Shown here in pieces: positions 43,226 through 53,944 of a DNA stretch of 64,000 nucleotides. The DNA lies in contig OX459108.1 in NCBI GenBank assembly GCA_949775045.1, positions 3,148,935-3,212,934 of the forward strand. Reading direction: 5' to 3'. Both the position numbers and the translations under genes were made by a program. The DNA is from Metridium senile. Taxonomy: Eukaryota > Cnidaria > Anthozoa > Actiniaria > Metridiidae. Under the pieces are notes generated by a model that worked only from the letters and a program-made list of their open reading frames with translations, was not told the DNA's origin and did no database searches. Within the stretch, counting starts at the first letter, position 1, and each line of letters starts with the position of its first letter.

Positions 43226-43481
43226 AACTCAGTATGTTGAGCTTATCATGCATTCAGGATGATACTCTATATTGAGTAAACCCAACTCTATAGTGAGTAA
43301 ACCCAACTCTATAGTGAGTAAACTCAACTCTAGAGCGAGTAAAAGTGAAGGTAAACTCAATATATTGAGTACATTGTACTGAATGGACATCTACATGTAT
43401 GTTTACTCTTAATAATGAGTTGTGTTTTTTTTTGCGATAAAGTGTCATCCTGAATGCATGATTTACTCAATATACTGAGTT
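43226..43481. mobile_element. 256 bp MITE containing GAGTAAACCCAACTCTATA repeats
   Basis: The ends AACTCAGTATGTTGAG and CTCAATATACTGAGTT, and inner pair CATGCATTCAGGATGA/TCATCCTGAATGCATG, surround three tandem copies of a 22 bp GAGTAAACCCAACTCTATAG unit. Confidence 0.65.
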
Positions 43482-43485
43482 GAGC

Positions 43486-43722
43486 CCCTCCCAGGGGGGT
43501 GCATGCTACCATGCTGCTTTGATATGTTTGCGTTTTCTCCCTTGTTCCCCATAAGTAAAATAACTGTCTCCCTAAAACGTTTTACTTTGATTCCAAAAAA
43601 CTATTGTTTTATCATATTTTGCTCCCTTGTTCCCTAAAAATAAATGCCCGTGCTCCCTTGATCCCTAAAAATAAATGCCCGTGCTCCCTTGACCCACATA
43701 AACCCCTGGCAGGGGCTCTGAG
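43486..43722. mobile_element. Second copy of the CCCTCCCAGGGG MITE
   Basis: Paralogue of 9049-9262 with a tandem duplication of AAAAATAAATGCCCGTGCTC. Confidence 0.6.
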
Positions 43723-43777
43723 TTGTATTGACTCTATTGAAATACTGAGTTATATATTGCATTTGCATATATCGTAA

Positions 43778-44854
43778 TTATTCTAAATTGTTCCTGGTAT
43801 AAAAGTTGTGATATTTGATCATAACCTCTGGTTCTACCTTATGTCCTATAGTTAACGCTTTCCTCAGTTCCTTAGCCGACCGCACCCTCTCTGTATGATG
43901 AATTTCTATAGTAAATCCAGTGATGTTAGTCACATTGATGCCCATCTCTTTCGATGCTACACCAATATAAGCATCGTCTGCGTGGAAAGGTACTCTACGG
44001 TACGTGTAAATGAGATAATTAGGGATGACGTCAGATGAGAATACAGTATACGAACCATGGCACCACGGTGGATAATATTGTGCGCCGTATTGTTGCCAAG
44101 AGATGAACCATTTACTGTTGGGATCGCGAGGTACTAGGCGGAATATACTTATAACGCCTCCGTAGAAAGACTTAGGAGAGCCAGAGTTAACGAGCCATGT
44201 TATCAAACCTGGAACGCGTGCATAAACATCGTCATCAGTCTTAAAAACATATTTGCATGATAGCCTATTGACAGTCCAGAAGAGACCCATGAATGTCTTG
44301 ATGACAACGTTTCTGTAAGTATCAGTGACATTTCCAATGATGATATCGTTATGTTCACGGGCCTCTTTTAGGCTAGCTTCATGTTCAGTTTGATTATCAG
44401 CGACACCCAAGACGAAAAACAGTTTCCACTTAAGTGTATTATTCTGTGTTCTATTGGTGTCACCCCAGGTTTTACGGATTGTTTGTCGTAATATTCGATT
44501 CCGGTCTCCTTTAGCTGCAGAGTTGACAGTGACTGCCATAAACATGCTCTTCTCCTGCGGCTGTAGTTTTGGCTCAACATAAGGTAAAATAAGTTTAAAA
44601 TCAGGTTGTATATAACGTTGTTGAGGAGTTGTAAAAGTTCTTACAGTTGTAGTTACGTTTGAAGCAGTTTGTGGTGCTTTTACTGCGTCATATTTACAAG
44701 GCATAGAATGAAAAAACAATTTCTGAAATACACCAAGCCATTCCAAGAATACTGGTAAAAATAAATATAACGCAAAAGCTAAGATAAATACGAGCAATAT
44801 GAACGTCCGTTTCTTTGTTCTCAAAGCAAAGAAACTCAAAGGGATTCCTCCCAT
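43778..44854 (-). CDS. GT31 beta-1,3-galactosyl/N-acetylglucosaminyltransferase-like, copy 2
   Basis: 358 residues, about 94% identical by eye to the protein at 9359-10420, with the same predicted role in the Golgi. The N-terminus is MGGIPLSFFALRTKKR plus an anchor. It has a five-residue insertion (QKLFF) after the anchor at position 44. All GT31 motifs are kept: IRKTWG, KTDDDVYARV (DDD at 207-209), PPWCHGSYTVFSS and HADDAYIGV. Differences cluster in the last 45 residues (EIHHTERVRSAKELRKALT against ENEHPKRVRLAKELREVLT). The upstream acceptor at 44913-44915 is conserved, so the same 5' UTR intron is expected. The frame is intact, so both copies may be active. Confidence 0.88.
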   Translation of the reverse strand: MGGIPLSFFALRTKKRTFILLVFILAFALYLFLPVFLEWLGVFQKLFFHSMPCKYDAVKAPQTASNVTTTVRTFTTPQQRYIQPDFKLILPYVEPKLQPQEKSMFMAVTVNSAAKGDRNRILRQTIRKTWGDTNRTQNNTLKWKLFFVLGVADNQTEHEASLKEAREHNDIIIGNVTDTYRNVVIKTFMGLFWTVNRLSCKYVFKTDDDVYARVPGLITWLVNSGSPKSFYGGVISIFRLVPRDPNSKWFISWQQYGAQYYPPWCHGSYTVFSSDVIPNYLIYTYRRVPFHADDAYIGVASKEMGINVTNITGFTIEIHHTERVRSAKELRKALTIGHKVEPEVMIKYHNFYTRNNLE

Positions 44855-45182
44855 TTTAAATTTGTTATATAGACACTCGGATCGTATCGATGCAGTGATT
44901 GCGAGTCCAAGATCTGGAAAATAAATATCAAAAAATTAGTATAAACTTATTTTCATTTTTATCGGGAGAGAGGGGCTAGTGAATGAAAGTGAGGGGCAAC
45001 CGAAAACTGGATTTCAGGGTGAGGGAAAGCATACAAACTAATAAACACCTATTTGTAAATCGTTGTCGCAGCCGAAGCTACAGTCTGCATTCTGAAGCCC
45101 GCAAATCATGTTGCCGCAGTATGAACATAATTTGTGATTGGTATCAGAAATAACGCGTACAGGCCATGCTATTACTTATAAT
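44855..45182. promoter_or_regulatory. 5' flank of GT31 copy 2
   Basis: Nearly identical to 10421-10780, including the acceptor and the MITE end near 45052. No promoter motif can be fixed. Confidence 0.45.
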
Positions 45183-45380
45183 CAATACCGTAAAAAATAC
45201 CAAATCGCTGAACTTTACCCCTAAGAGATAACAACGAGCATACACGCAGTATTTTTACGTGTCAATACCCTAAAAAATACCAAATAGCTGAAGTTTACCC
45301 CCAAGAGATAACGACGAGCATACACGATACTTTTACATGTTAATACCCTAAAAAAAGACCAAATCGCTGAAGTTTACTTT
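45183..45380 (+). repeat. About 80 bp tandem repeat, 2.4 copies
   Basis: Units contain AATACC(C/G)TAAAAAATACC, GCTGAAGTTTACCCC and GAGATAACGACGAGCATACA. Copy 1 of the duplication has only the start of one unit before its LINE insertion. Confidence 0.8.
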
Positions 45381-45506
45381 TTGAAAGTCATTTTCTATCA
45401 TGGATACATTTTGTTAATGTTTGTTTATACATGTAACTAATGACGCTAACGGGCCTATTGTTTAGTTTTTCAACGTGAATAGAGTATCAGAATGTTTCTC
45501 GTATAA

Positions 45507-47516
45507 CCACAGGCAGCCCAACTATTCTATCTGAGGATTTTTTTGGTAATGACAATAAAGTTATTTTTAACCGCGCGCCGAGCGCCATATTGGAATAAAT
45601 ATATTTTGTTAGGATCATTGAGCGCGCTGTTGGGGTTCCTGTGGTGTATTTGTTTGAATGCGCGCGGATGGGATTCCTGTGGCTTTTTGCAAGCAATTTT
45701 TCGGTCGCGCGGAATCGCACATACGACAAAAAAATCGAAGAAAGTAGTATCTTGATACAAGGTGGGAAACTCGATGGCGTGGATGGATAGATGTGCGCCG
45801 CAGCTTGCTAGGGCACGGAAATCTCACGGAAATTCAACGACGAGCGCCGAAAGTTCGCCGTGAAGAAATCGACTGATCATGACTCGCCGAAAAAAAAATG
45901 TTGTTAAAACTTTTCTTTCAAAACAAAAAATGTTGTTTTTCTCATAGGGATTTACACTGAGTACACTTTTAAAACCAACAAGAACAAACAGAACAGTATG
46001 TGAAATTTATTTCCATGTTTATTTGAACTATAACTTTAGTTTATTTGACAATGTGAAGAAATTTTCATTCAAAGTGTATTTATAGGCCTAGTCTGGGACC
46101 TTAACTCGCCTTAACTTGCGCAAACTCGCGCCTTAACTCGCACAAACTCGCATTAAAATTAAAATTACTCAATGTCATAATGCACAGGGAATTGCCTTAA
46201 ACTCATCTCACAAAGCTGAAATATACACATATAAGTCATGTTCTTTTAGTGTCACTCCAAATTATGGGATTTTTCCTTAACTCGCCTTAACTCGCCTTAA
46301 CTCGCACCATTGAAATTTTGATTTTCCCTTAACTCGCCTTAACTCGCCTTAACTCGCCCAAACTCGCTGCGAGTTAAGGCGAGTTTAGGTCCCAGACTAG
46401 GCCTATTTATAGAATCCGTAAATGTTGTGTTTTAGCTAAAGTTTTTCGGCAATATGTAGCTTATAAAATACAATTGTAAACGCTTCACACTTTCAAAACA
46501 TATTTTCTATTCTTAGTGTTGGAACCGCTATAACTAAGTAAGTGTTCACAAAATAAAGTTGAGCTTTTTTCAAGCTTGGAAAACTTCGCAAAGAGGCCAT
46601 CACAAATTCACTGTTTAGCTCGGCTGTAAGTTGGTTTGTACAAGACAATATCAGTCGTTTTGACATAAAAACTTCAACTCCAATCATTACCTGCACATAC
46701 CAGAACTACTAGAAAAACTTTCTCCAGGTTTTCGTAATAGTGAAGAGCATCTGTGACTTCAAAAGCAGGACTTGAATCAGCTGTTTTGAGTGTTAAGCTA
46801 AACTCATTTTAGCTAGCTAGCAGCAAATGCAGTGCAAATCACGATCTTTTCGACTTTCCCTTCGCCAGCCCATGATTTCCGAAATAAAATACATTCTCCT
46901 GTATTTTAATTTTCAATTTAAAGTCATTTTAACAATCCATAAGTTAAATGCAAGAAAGTAATCACCAACTTTTTCTGTGAATGTGGTATCTATTTCACAA
47001 CACCGCCGCTCGATCGATATTTTCACGATTGCTCCACGATTGTAAAAATCCGACTGAAACCGGAAGTCCCTGCCCTAGCAACCTGCGGCGCACCTCGGTT
47101 CAATGCTGCCCTTTTTATAAATTAATTTTAACCCCTTTGCTGAGGTCGGAGATGATCATACTTTTTACTGTAGTTGAACAGCAAAGTAAAGTTTATATAT
47201 TCGAAGAAATATTAAAATTTTCTCCCATGGCTGATTTACTACGCGCGAAACTAAATTTGTCACGTGACCGAGTTTCATACCTTGTCAAAATACCTCCCTC
47301 TTCAACACCGCGCGACTTTGACGAAAAATTGCTTGCAAAAAGCCAAAGGAATCCCATCCGCGCGCATTCAAACAAATACACCACAGGAACCCCAACCGCG
47401 CGCTCAATGATCCTAACAAAATATATTTATTCCAATATGGCGCTCGGCGCGCGGTTAAAAATAACTTTATTGTCATTACAAAAAATCCTCAAATAGAATA
47501 GTTGGGCTGCCTGTGG
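45507..47516. mobile_element. 2.01 kb transposon with about 0.3 kb TIRs, TSD TATAA
   Basis: The ends CCACAGGCAGCCCAACTATT and complement are flanked by TATAA (45502-45506 and 47517-47521). Arms match over 45507-45772 and 47267-47516, and again at 45787-45820 against 47063-47095. The right arm has an extra 160 bp. Frames conserved between arms (45543-45755 plus and 47285-47476 minus) are arm mirror images, not genes. No transposase is seen. Confidence 0.85.
46085..46403. mobile_element. 319 bp hAT-like MITE, 8 bp TSD TATTTATA, with 10 bp internal repeats
   Basis: TIRs GGCCTAGTCTGGGACC are exact, and TATTTATA occurs at 46077-46084 and 46404-46411. The interior repeats CCTTAACTCG or CAAACTCG about 13 times in both halves. 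An 8 bp duplication is the hAT hallmark. Confidence 0.85.
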
Positions 47517-47521
47517 TATAA

Positions 47522-47900
47522 CATGTTTTCTTGCAATTTTCCTGCCCTGTTTTGTCTGATTTAAAACTATAGTCTCAATTCTGATGACTGTCTTAAGTTA
47601 AATTAAAACATGATTTATTATATCACACTACTTTGTAAGCCTAAATTTATCTCGTTAGGCTACGAGTTATTATATTTTAACTGTTAGCACTTTACACGCT
47701 TCAAAATTGATTTTTTTTCTCATCTTAAAGAAACTGAAAATGCGTATTTCTACTAATACACCGTCATATCAATCCAAACTAGTTGTTTTGCGATGTTAAT
47801 TACTGTGAATCTAATGAATATAATAAATGGGGCGAATCATCCTATAAGGGGGCGAGACATCTGGGGGAGAAACATCCAGGGGCGAAACATCCGGTTACCA
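47522..47900. other. Spacer with GGGGCGA.ACATC repeats near its end
   Basis: GGGGCGAATCAT, GGGGCGAGACATC, GGGGGAGAAACATC and GGGGCGAAACATC follow each other at 47828-47890, a short degenerate tandem. Otherwise nothing recognised. Confidence 0.5.
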
Positions 47901-47901
47901 T

Positions 47902-48168
47902 GCTGTATATAAGATCAAGTACACTGAATGCGACCAAACATATATAGGGGAGACATCCCGGAACGCCAACACTAGAGGCAAGGAACATCAACGGAAGATG
48001 GATTTAAAGAGGGACAGTTCAGTTCTATGGAAGAATGCTAAAGAAATGCACGAAGGGATTATACCGAACTACACCTATAATGCTTTACTTCGACAGGTCA
48101 GCGAGGCAGTTAAGATCAACAAGAGGAAAGAGGAAAGAGATAGTTTTACTAGATACTGTATTTGTTAG
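47902..48168 (+). pseudogene. GIY-YIG endonuclease C-terminal domain of a retroelement
   Basis: The open frame AVYKIKYTECDQTYIGETSR runs on through RGKEHQRKMDLKRDSSVLWK and MHEGIIPNY to ALLRQVSEAVKINKR, stopping at 48166-48168. The YIGETSR...EH core and the LRQVSEAVKI end are typical of GIY-YIG domains attached to reverse transcriptases. The domain is uninterrupted, but 5' truncated, with no reverse transcriptase upstream. The 3' tail follows. Confidence 0.75.
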
Positions 48169-48345
48169 TTTATTTTTCGCATTGTACGTATAATTCTATT
48201 ATTAGTTATATTTAAGGAGGAGTAGGATATTCAATTGGGACGAAAGTTCTGTTTCCATCTCCTGTCGCAAGTATATATTCTTTATTAGTTGAAAATTGTA
48301 TCATTGTGACAAATAAATAAACAAAAAGAAAAAAAAACAAAAAAC
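48169..48345 (+). mobile_element. 3' tail of the GIY-YIG retroelement
   Basis: GGGACGAAAGTTCTG, CTCCTGTCG and ATTGTGACAAATAAATAAAC followed by an A-rich run. A related tail is at 19940-20215 on the other strand. Confidence 0.55.
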
Positions 48346-48876
48346 TTGAAATAAACTAAGAGTGAATGGAACTTTGTTAACATTTCGCGCGCTAAGATCG
48401 AATGAAGTGCACGCTCGCCTCATTGTTTATACACGTTTTTCTAAAACCAACTGTAATTAGTAAAAAGTGAACCGAAGAAGCTAATAAACGACACTAGTTT
48501 TCACTGAGTTTACAGTTTAATTGTTAAGTACGTGAAAGATTGTATGGCAATAAGCATTTTTGCTTATAAAACATCAAATCAGAAAATTAATGGATGAAAA
48601 ATCATTCTTGGTCTCAGCAAAGAATATTACAAATACTAAGTTTCCGCTTTGGTCTATATATGCTCAATATGCGAAATAAATAAGTTGTTTGGTCGTCGAA
48701 CTCTGAATATAGTAGTAACCCACAAAGTCAATCCTACAGCAAACAAAGCTAGAATCCTTCATTTTTTTGCACAGACACATTCTTTAGATAGCAAACTTCG
48801 TTTTAAGGGTGATTATTATACATTGCACTTGCAATCTTTGCTCTGATTGGTCGATAGCATACATTGTATTTTAGAA
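48346..48876. other. No feature recognised
   Basis: AT-rich. The 65-codon plus frame at 48649-48846 has no motif. Confidence 0.4.
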
Positions 48877-49003
48877 ATCAAGCTAACTACAGATTATCAA
48901 ATAGGTTATTGGCTAGCCTGCAATGCATTGTTGACAAAAGGCGCCAAAAACAAAGACCGCTTGAGGCAAACAGCGTAAATTTTGTAGCAATAAAGTTTTA
49001 AAA
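48877..49003 (+). mobile_element. Internal-deletion derivative of the tyrosine-recombinase element
   Basis: AAGCTAACTACAGATTATCA...GGCAAACAGC is joined directly to GTAAATTTTGTAGCAATAAA. In the longer copy at 11528-12346 these pieces are separated by the recombinase remnant. Confidence 0.65.
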
Positions 49004-49149
49004 AAATAGATGAGAAACCAGGATACATGGTAATAGAAGTAAACGTTCTCTTTTTTTTTTTACTTTAATTTGATGAGCTTTCGGCTCCCAAAGCAAATGG
49101 ATACCCAGCTTCTTTCATCTCGAATTGTTTGAACAAGACTAAACCACGC

Positions 49150-49691
49150 CCAACTGTAACCACCCTATCACCTGAGGAATTAGTTGTTTCTTTCGACTTG
49201 TTGACCCACCCGTGATTTCTGGTTTTGCTAGCTTACCTTACATTCAAGGAATGACTATACTGAACCTCTTACAAGACTTCTACTTAAAAACAACATATCA
49301 AAGTAGTAAACAAACCAGCACGAACTCTGGTACAAGAATTCCCCTCCCCCAAGTCAAGACCACCACCTGAATCTCAGAACTACGTCGTCTACAAGATCCC
49401 ATGCACTGACTGCACATGGAGTTACATAGGCGAAACCTCTAGATGTCTTAAAACTAGGAAAAAAGAGCATATAAGGAACGTCCGCACAGGAGCTAAAGGT
49501 TCTAACATCGTAAAACATGTATATTCACTGGACCACCTGAAATTGACTTCAATGGAGCGCGAGTTATTGACAAAGGAAATTGGAGGACAATTAAAACACT
49601 AGAGTCTTGGCACACTGCTTTGACTAGTGGAGCAGATAACAACTCTAAACCGCTCCCTGGACAATACTCTATTCTTTTGAGTGAACTTTAA
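49150..49691 (+). pseudogene. Penelope-like element 3' part (RT tail and GIY-YIG), frameshifted
   Basis: Pieces in different frames follow in family order: ELVVSFDL (palm), LPYIQG, TEPLTRLLLKNN, KVVNKPARTLVQEFPSPKSR. Then comes the GIY-YIG domain with its CxxC insertion (YKIPCTDCTWSYIGETSR), EIDFNGARVIDKGNWRTIKT, LESWHTALTSGADNN and a stop at 49689-49691. At least four frameshifts or stops. CxxC before YIGET is a mark of Penelope-type GIY-YIG domains. Confidence 0.75.
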
Positions 49692-49707
49692 ATATTGTAA
49701 TTTATAT

Positions 49708-50085
49708 TCAATCCAATACTTCAAAACTCTGTACGACCGGTTTGGCGCCGGTAAAAATACGTATAATATAGATAGAAAATAGAATTGTTTTGAGGAAAAT
49801 CAGCTGCGAGTCCAGTTTACCTATTCCTAAGTCAGTTTTCGGTAATTTTGATTTAGACAGGCCATGGCTAGAGATGATCGCTGGTACTCTACATTTTGAG
49901 TTTCCACCACTAAACCATCCTAGACCAAGTCTTGAACGATGACATGAACATATTGCCCAAGTTTCAACTTTTTTAGGCAGCTCAAACACGTTTGCTCGTG
50001 TGAGAATCAGCTCATATTCCGTTTGAACGTCAATGAAAGACAAAGAATTCAAGTGTCCCGTCACGTCTTTAATGCAAGAGAGCAA
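49708..50085 (-). other. Possible exon encoding a Cys/His motif protein
   Basis: A 125-codon frame with ELPKKVETWAICSCHRSRLG, then LGWFSGGNSKCRVPAI and SKLPKTDLGIG, followed by a donor-like GTAAAC (about 49818). From memory, a CxCHRxxLGxGW...KCxVP block recurs in uncharacterised proteins of cnidarians and other invertebrates. If the donor is used, the exon is about 50070-49819. The frame beyond it (IFLKTILFSIYIIRIFTGAK) would be intron. Confidence 0.35.
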
Positions 50086-50099
50086 ACTTTAAGGTACTA

Positions 50100-51480
50100 T
50101 TAACCTATCTTGTCTTCTATCTTTGGTATCAATCCCACAACCATGTGTATCTTTAACGACAGATTAAAATGAACAACAAATCTTCATTCTTTAAATCCGA
50201 TCTTTAAAACTCAGTGTTGTTTATTTGTCGCGAACAACTTTGCATGTCTAGTCTAACTTTAATCAGATATAATATATTAACGCGTGCAATTAGGTTCATC
50301 ATGTCGGATTCGATCATGATCTTTTATGCAATCATAAAATATTATTGTTTCCAAGAAACAATAATAATTATAACAGTATTTTTTGCTCTATCAGCTTGCA
50401 GTAAACTGGTAAATGCGACAACGAATGTCGTTGCGTGACTACTCTGCGGTAGGACTTTGTCACGTAATGAAAACCACGCGTAATGATCGACCATTTCGAC
50501 AATATATAAATGGCTACAAATAAAAAATAGGCATTAATTATATTGTGATTTCTTTTAGTACTTTTCTTATAGCATTTTATTCTTTTTCTTTCAATTTAAG
50601 TAAACAAATCCGTTAAGATATCGCATATTCGTCATTATCTTTTAAGTTGCCGACATCGCTGTAGAACGAAATCTCAGTAAACTAAGAGATCTCGTACGCA
50701 GAGCAGCACAAAAACCCCAGAAAAAAAACCATACCAGCTACAAGCATCTTCCTTCTGATTACTAAATTTTAAATATCGAGCGTTTATTTCACTTTTAATT
50801 TTTTGAAGTGACCCTAGTTTATAACATGGCGTCGAGGTGCTCAACGGAAAAAAAAAATACTTCATTTCAAATTCATAGAAAGAATCTGAATTTTGTCCAT
50901 AACATCCTTAAAAGAATGCTTTAAAAGTTTATGAGATTAGACGATTCTTAGAATATTTTGCCAGGTCAAGCGAGACCTCCAAACATGGGCTATTATTCGA
51001 CCCTCGAACAGCGTTAATTATGCGTGAAATACATTTTATCGATTTTTTCGAAAACAAAATAATTTTTCAGCAAACTAAATATATCTTGATTTGTTTTACC
51101 TTAGGGCCTACCTAATACCAAAATATGAGCCGATTCGAATTTTTGAATGTTGCCGGTGTATTTTTGATTCTTCGTGACATCCTCTCTTAATAAGTAATTT
51201 GGAGTACGGTCTCTTGCAATTTGTACTCTTTGAAAAACACACTCGTGCGAATTATTCCCAAATTGCACTCGAAACCATATGATTACCTATACTAATAAAA
51301 TAGTTATTCGTACCTCGATCAAATGTTGCAAAATAGTCCCACGTCTAGTAGTAACGGTAGAGACAAAACTGCTCTAGATAGAATTCGATCGAATTCATAC
51401 CATTAGGGAAAACTAGTGTAAATCTCAATCTACTTCAGCTACTTTGAAGAAGAATTACGTTTGAAAACGCACACACATTT
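50100..51480. other. 1.4 kb without recognisable features
   Basis: AT-rich, with only short motif-free frames (50214-50438 plus, 50674-50865 minus). The last part, 51290-51410, is a diverged copy of an array subrepeat (TAGAGACAAAACTGCTCTAG). Confidence 0.45.
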
Positions 51481-51489
51481 ATTTTTTAT

Positions 51490-52097
51490 TTGCTAACAAC
51501 ACGTTAGTTAACGGTTTAGTTATTCTTATATAAACAGCCTGTACCTAAATTCCTGGTAAAAACAATCTCAGTTTTATGTAAAATATGTCACTCATAAGAA
51601 GTAGTAAATAACATATATATATGTTTATGTCTTATACATTATTAGAATCAAAGGTTGCCGCAAAGGTTATTAAGGATTGTATGTTGAACTTTCACAAAAA
51701 ATCGTTTTGCATTTTGCAAAAAATGTTATGGGGATTTTTGTGTATACTTATAACTTAGAGAACTGTTATACTTGGAATGTCTGCTTTGTAGATATTATTT
51801 TTAGGACCTGATGATTTGAGAAATAATAAAATAGTCATTCGTACCTCGATCAAATGTTGCAAAATATGCCCACGTTGAGTAGTAACGGTAGAGACAAAAC
51901 TGCTCTAGATAGAATTCGATCAATTAATAATAGAATTCATACAATTCATACAATTAGGGAAAACTAGTGTAAATCTCAATCTACTTCAGCTACTTTGAAG
52001 AACACGTTTGTTAACTGTTTAGTTATTCTTATATAAACAGCCTGTACCTAAATTCCTGTAAAAACAATCTCAGTTTTATGTAAAATATGTCATAAGA
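51490..52097 (+). repeat. Degenerate array-unit pieces with two empty sites
   Basis: It carries subrepeats of the 4 kb unit in rearranged order. At 51915-51935 GAATTCGATCAATTAATAAT lacks the AAT-flanked MITE of the array, and at 52085-52110 AAATAACATATATTTCTATG lacks the 1.2 kb insert. It therefore preserves pre-insertion states. Confidence 0.75.
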
Positions 52098-53487
52098 GGT
52101 AACAAATAACATATATTTCTATGTCTTATACATCATAAGAATCGACCTAAACATACGAAAGGAAACCATTTCTTATGGACCATAAACGTTGGAAGAACTT
52201 ACAGCGGCTATTAAACAAAATTATCACTAGAAAGTACACACTTTCAGAAGGTAGATAATCCCTGATTCGAAATATGGGAAATCAGATTGTCTTAATATTA
52301 AACCCACCTTTTAATGTTGTTTCATTAGTTTCATCGGTAGACCAAACCCTGCAGAGTTATGATTTGTGTGGTCGCTCCTTTTGTGGAACTGAAGCGTTAC
52401 GTGACCATAAAAAGGAGCGGCTGATAGGAGGCTATAGGTCAATTAAATGTGTATGGTGGCCTGGATCTCTAATAAGAAAACAAAACCTTATTTTTGCCCT
52501 TCATTTGTAATTCGGACACCCCTTGAAAAATGTCTGGATCCGCCCCTGTATATACTGGTTCAAGCCGTTATGTTACAAAAACTACGATCATCCAAAAAAT
52601 TGGCCGAATTTTTGCGATCAATGCATCACGGTTTCCCCTATTTTCATGTTCACTGATTAGTTCTACGGCTGCCTAAAACACACGCGCTTCATGCAATCAA
52701 GACACCCCTGTTACAAAAACTAAGATCATGCAAAAAATTGGCCGAATTTTTGTTATCAATGCATCACCGTTTCGACTATTTTCAAGTTCATTGATTAGTT
52801 CTATGGTTGTCTAAAACAAACCCTTTCGTAAACACGCGCTTCATGCAATCAAGATGCATAATATTTAACCTTTACTTTAATAATTCCAATACCCATTGAA
52901 GCAGCAATAAGCAAACAAATAATTCGTTATACAAGTTTATTCAATTACTCTAGGCGTTAATAACACTTTTAGTACACTTATTAGCGATTTAAGCATATTT
53001 GTATGCGGAGCTGGGTTTCTGCCAAGTTTCACCTATTTTCCGTGGAAGCATTTGCAACAGCCAGGGAACCTATATGACCTCCATATCCAATGCCATATAA
53101 ACTGTCCATTGATTTTGCCAAAGTTTAGAATGCGTATGGTAAAATAGGTATACTGCATTCTACGACCATGCCATTTACCACTGCAGAAGTAGCAGACTTT
53201 GTTGTCGCACTTAAATCAAATTTCTGTTTATCAAATCTCGCCCCAGAAAATCAACTGGTTGCTTTGGTTTAGATCGGCGCCAAATTTGCATAATTTTGCG
53301 ACAGCTTGTTGAAATGCGCTACTAAGTACCTTTCTGTTTTGACAGAATATCTGATTGGTTTAAATTTGAAAAGCTATTAAAACTCAAAATTCAAGGTTTG
53401 AATTTGATCGCTAAGAGGCAAACGTAGACAGCAAAACGAAGTAGAAAAATAAATGATTAAATGTTCACAGGTCGAGAACTGGGTTGC

Positions 53488-53815
53488 CGCAAAGGTTATT
53501 AAGGATTGTATGTTGAACTTTCACAAAAAAACGTTTTGCATTTTGCAAAAAATGTTATGGGGATTTTTGTGTATACTTATAACTTAGAGAACTGTTATAC
53601 TTGGAATGTCGAGTAGTAACGATAGAGACAAAACTGCTCTAGATAGAATTCGATCGAATTCATACAATTATATCAAAGCTCGCCCCAGGCTATGGCTATT
53701 AAGGATTGTATGTTGAACTTTCAAAAAAATCGTTTTGCATTTTGCAAAAAATGTTATGGGGATTTTTGTGTATACTTATAACTTAGAGAACTGTTATACT
53801 TGGAATGTCTACTTT
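53488..53815 (+). repeat. Two direct subrepeats of about 115 bp within each unit
   Basis: ATTAAGGATTGTATGTTGAA...TTATACTTGGAATGTC occurs at about 53498-53610 and 53698-53810, and once more at 51660-51780. Units 2 and 3 have the same pair. Confidence 0.8.
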
Positions 53816-53944
53816 GTAGATATTATTTTTAGGATTTGAGAAATAATAAAATAGTTATTCGTACCTCGATCAAATGTTGCAAAATATGCCCACGTCGAGT
53901 AGTAACGGTAGAGACAAAACTGCTCTAGATAGAATTCGATCAAT

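Larger units (their letters stand above)
28606..45235 (+). repeat. Segmental duplication, copy 2
   Basis: Collinear with 788-10795 (block list given there). It is longer because of private insertions at 28625-29683, 36089-39916 and about 40230-43477. Confidence 0.85.

Noticed and set aside
45487..47496. Matching frames near 45.6 and 47.3 kb as a duplicated gene
   Set aside because: They are mirror images in the two TIR arms, with several overlapping frames equally open, so not evidence of coding.
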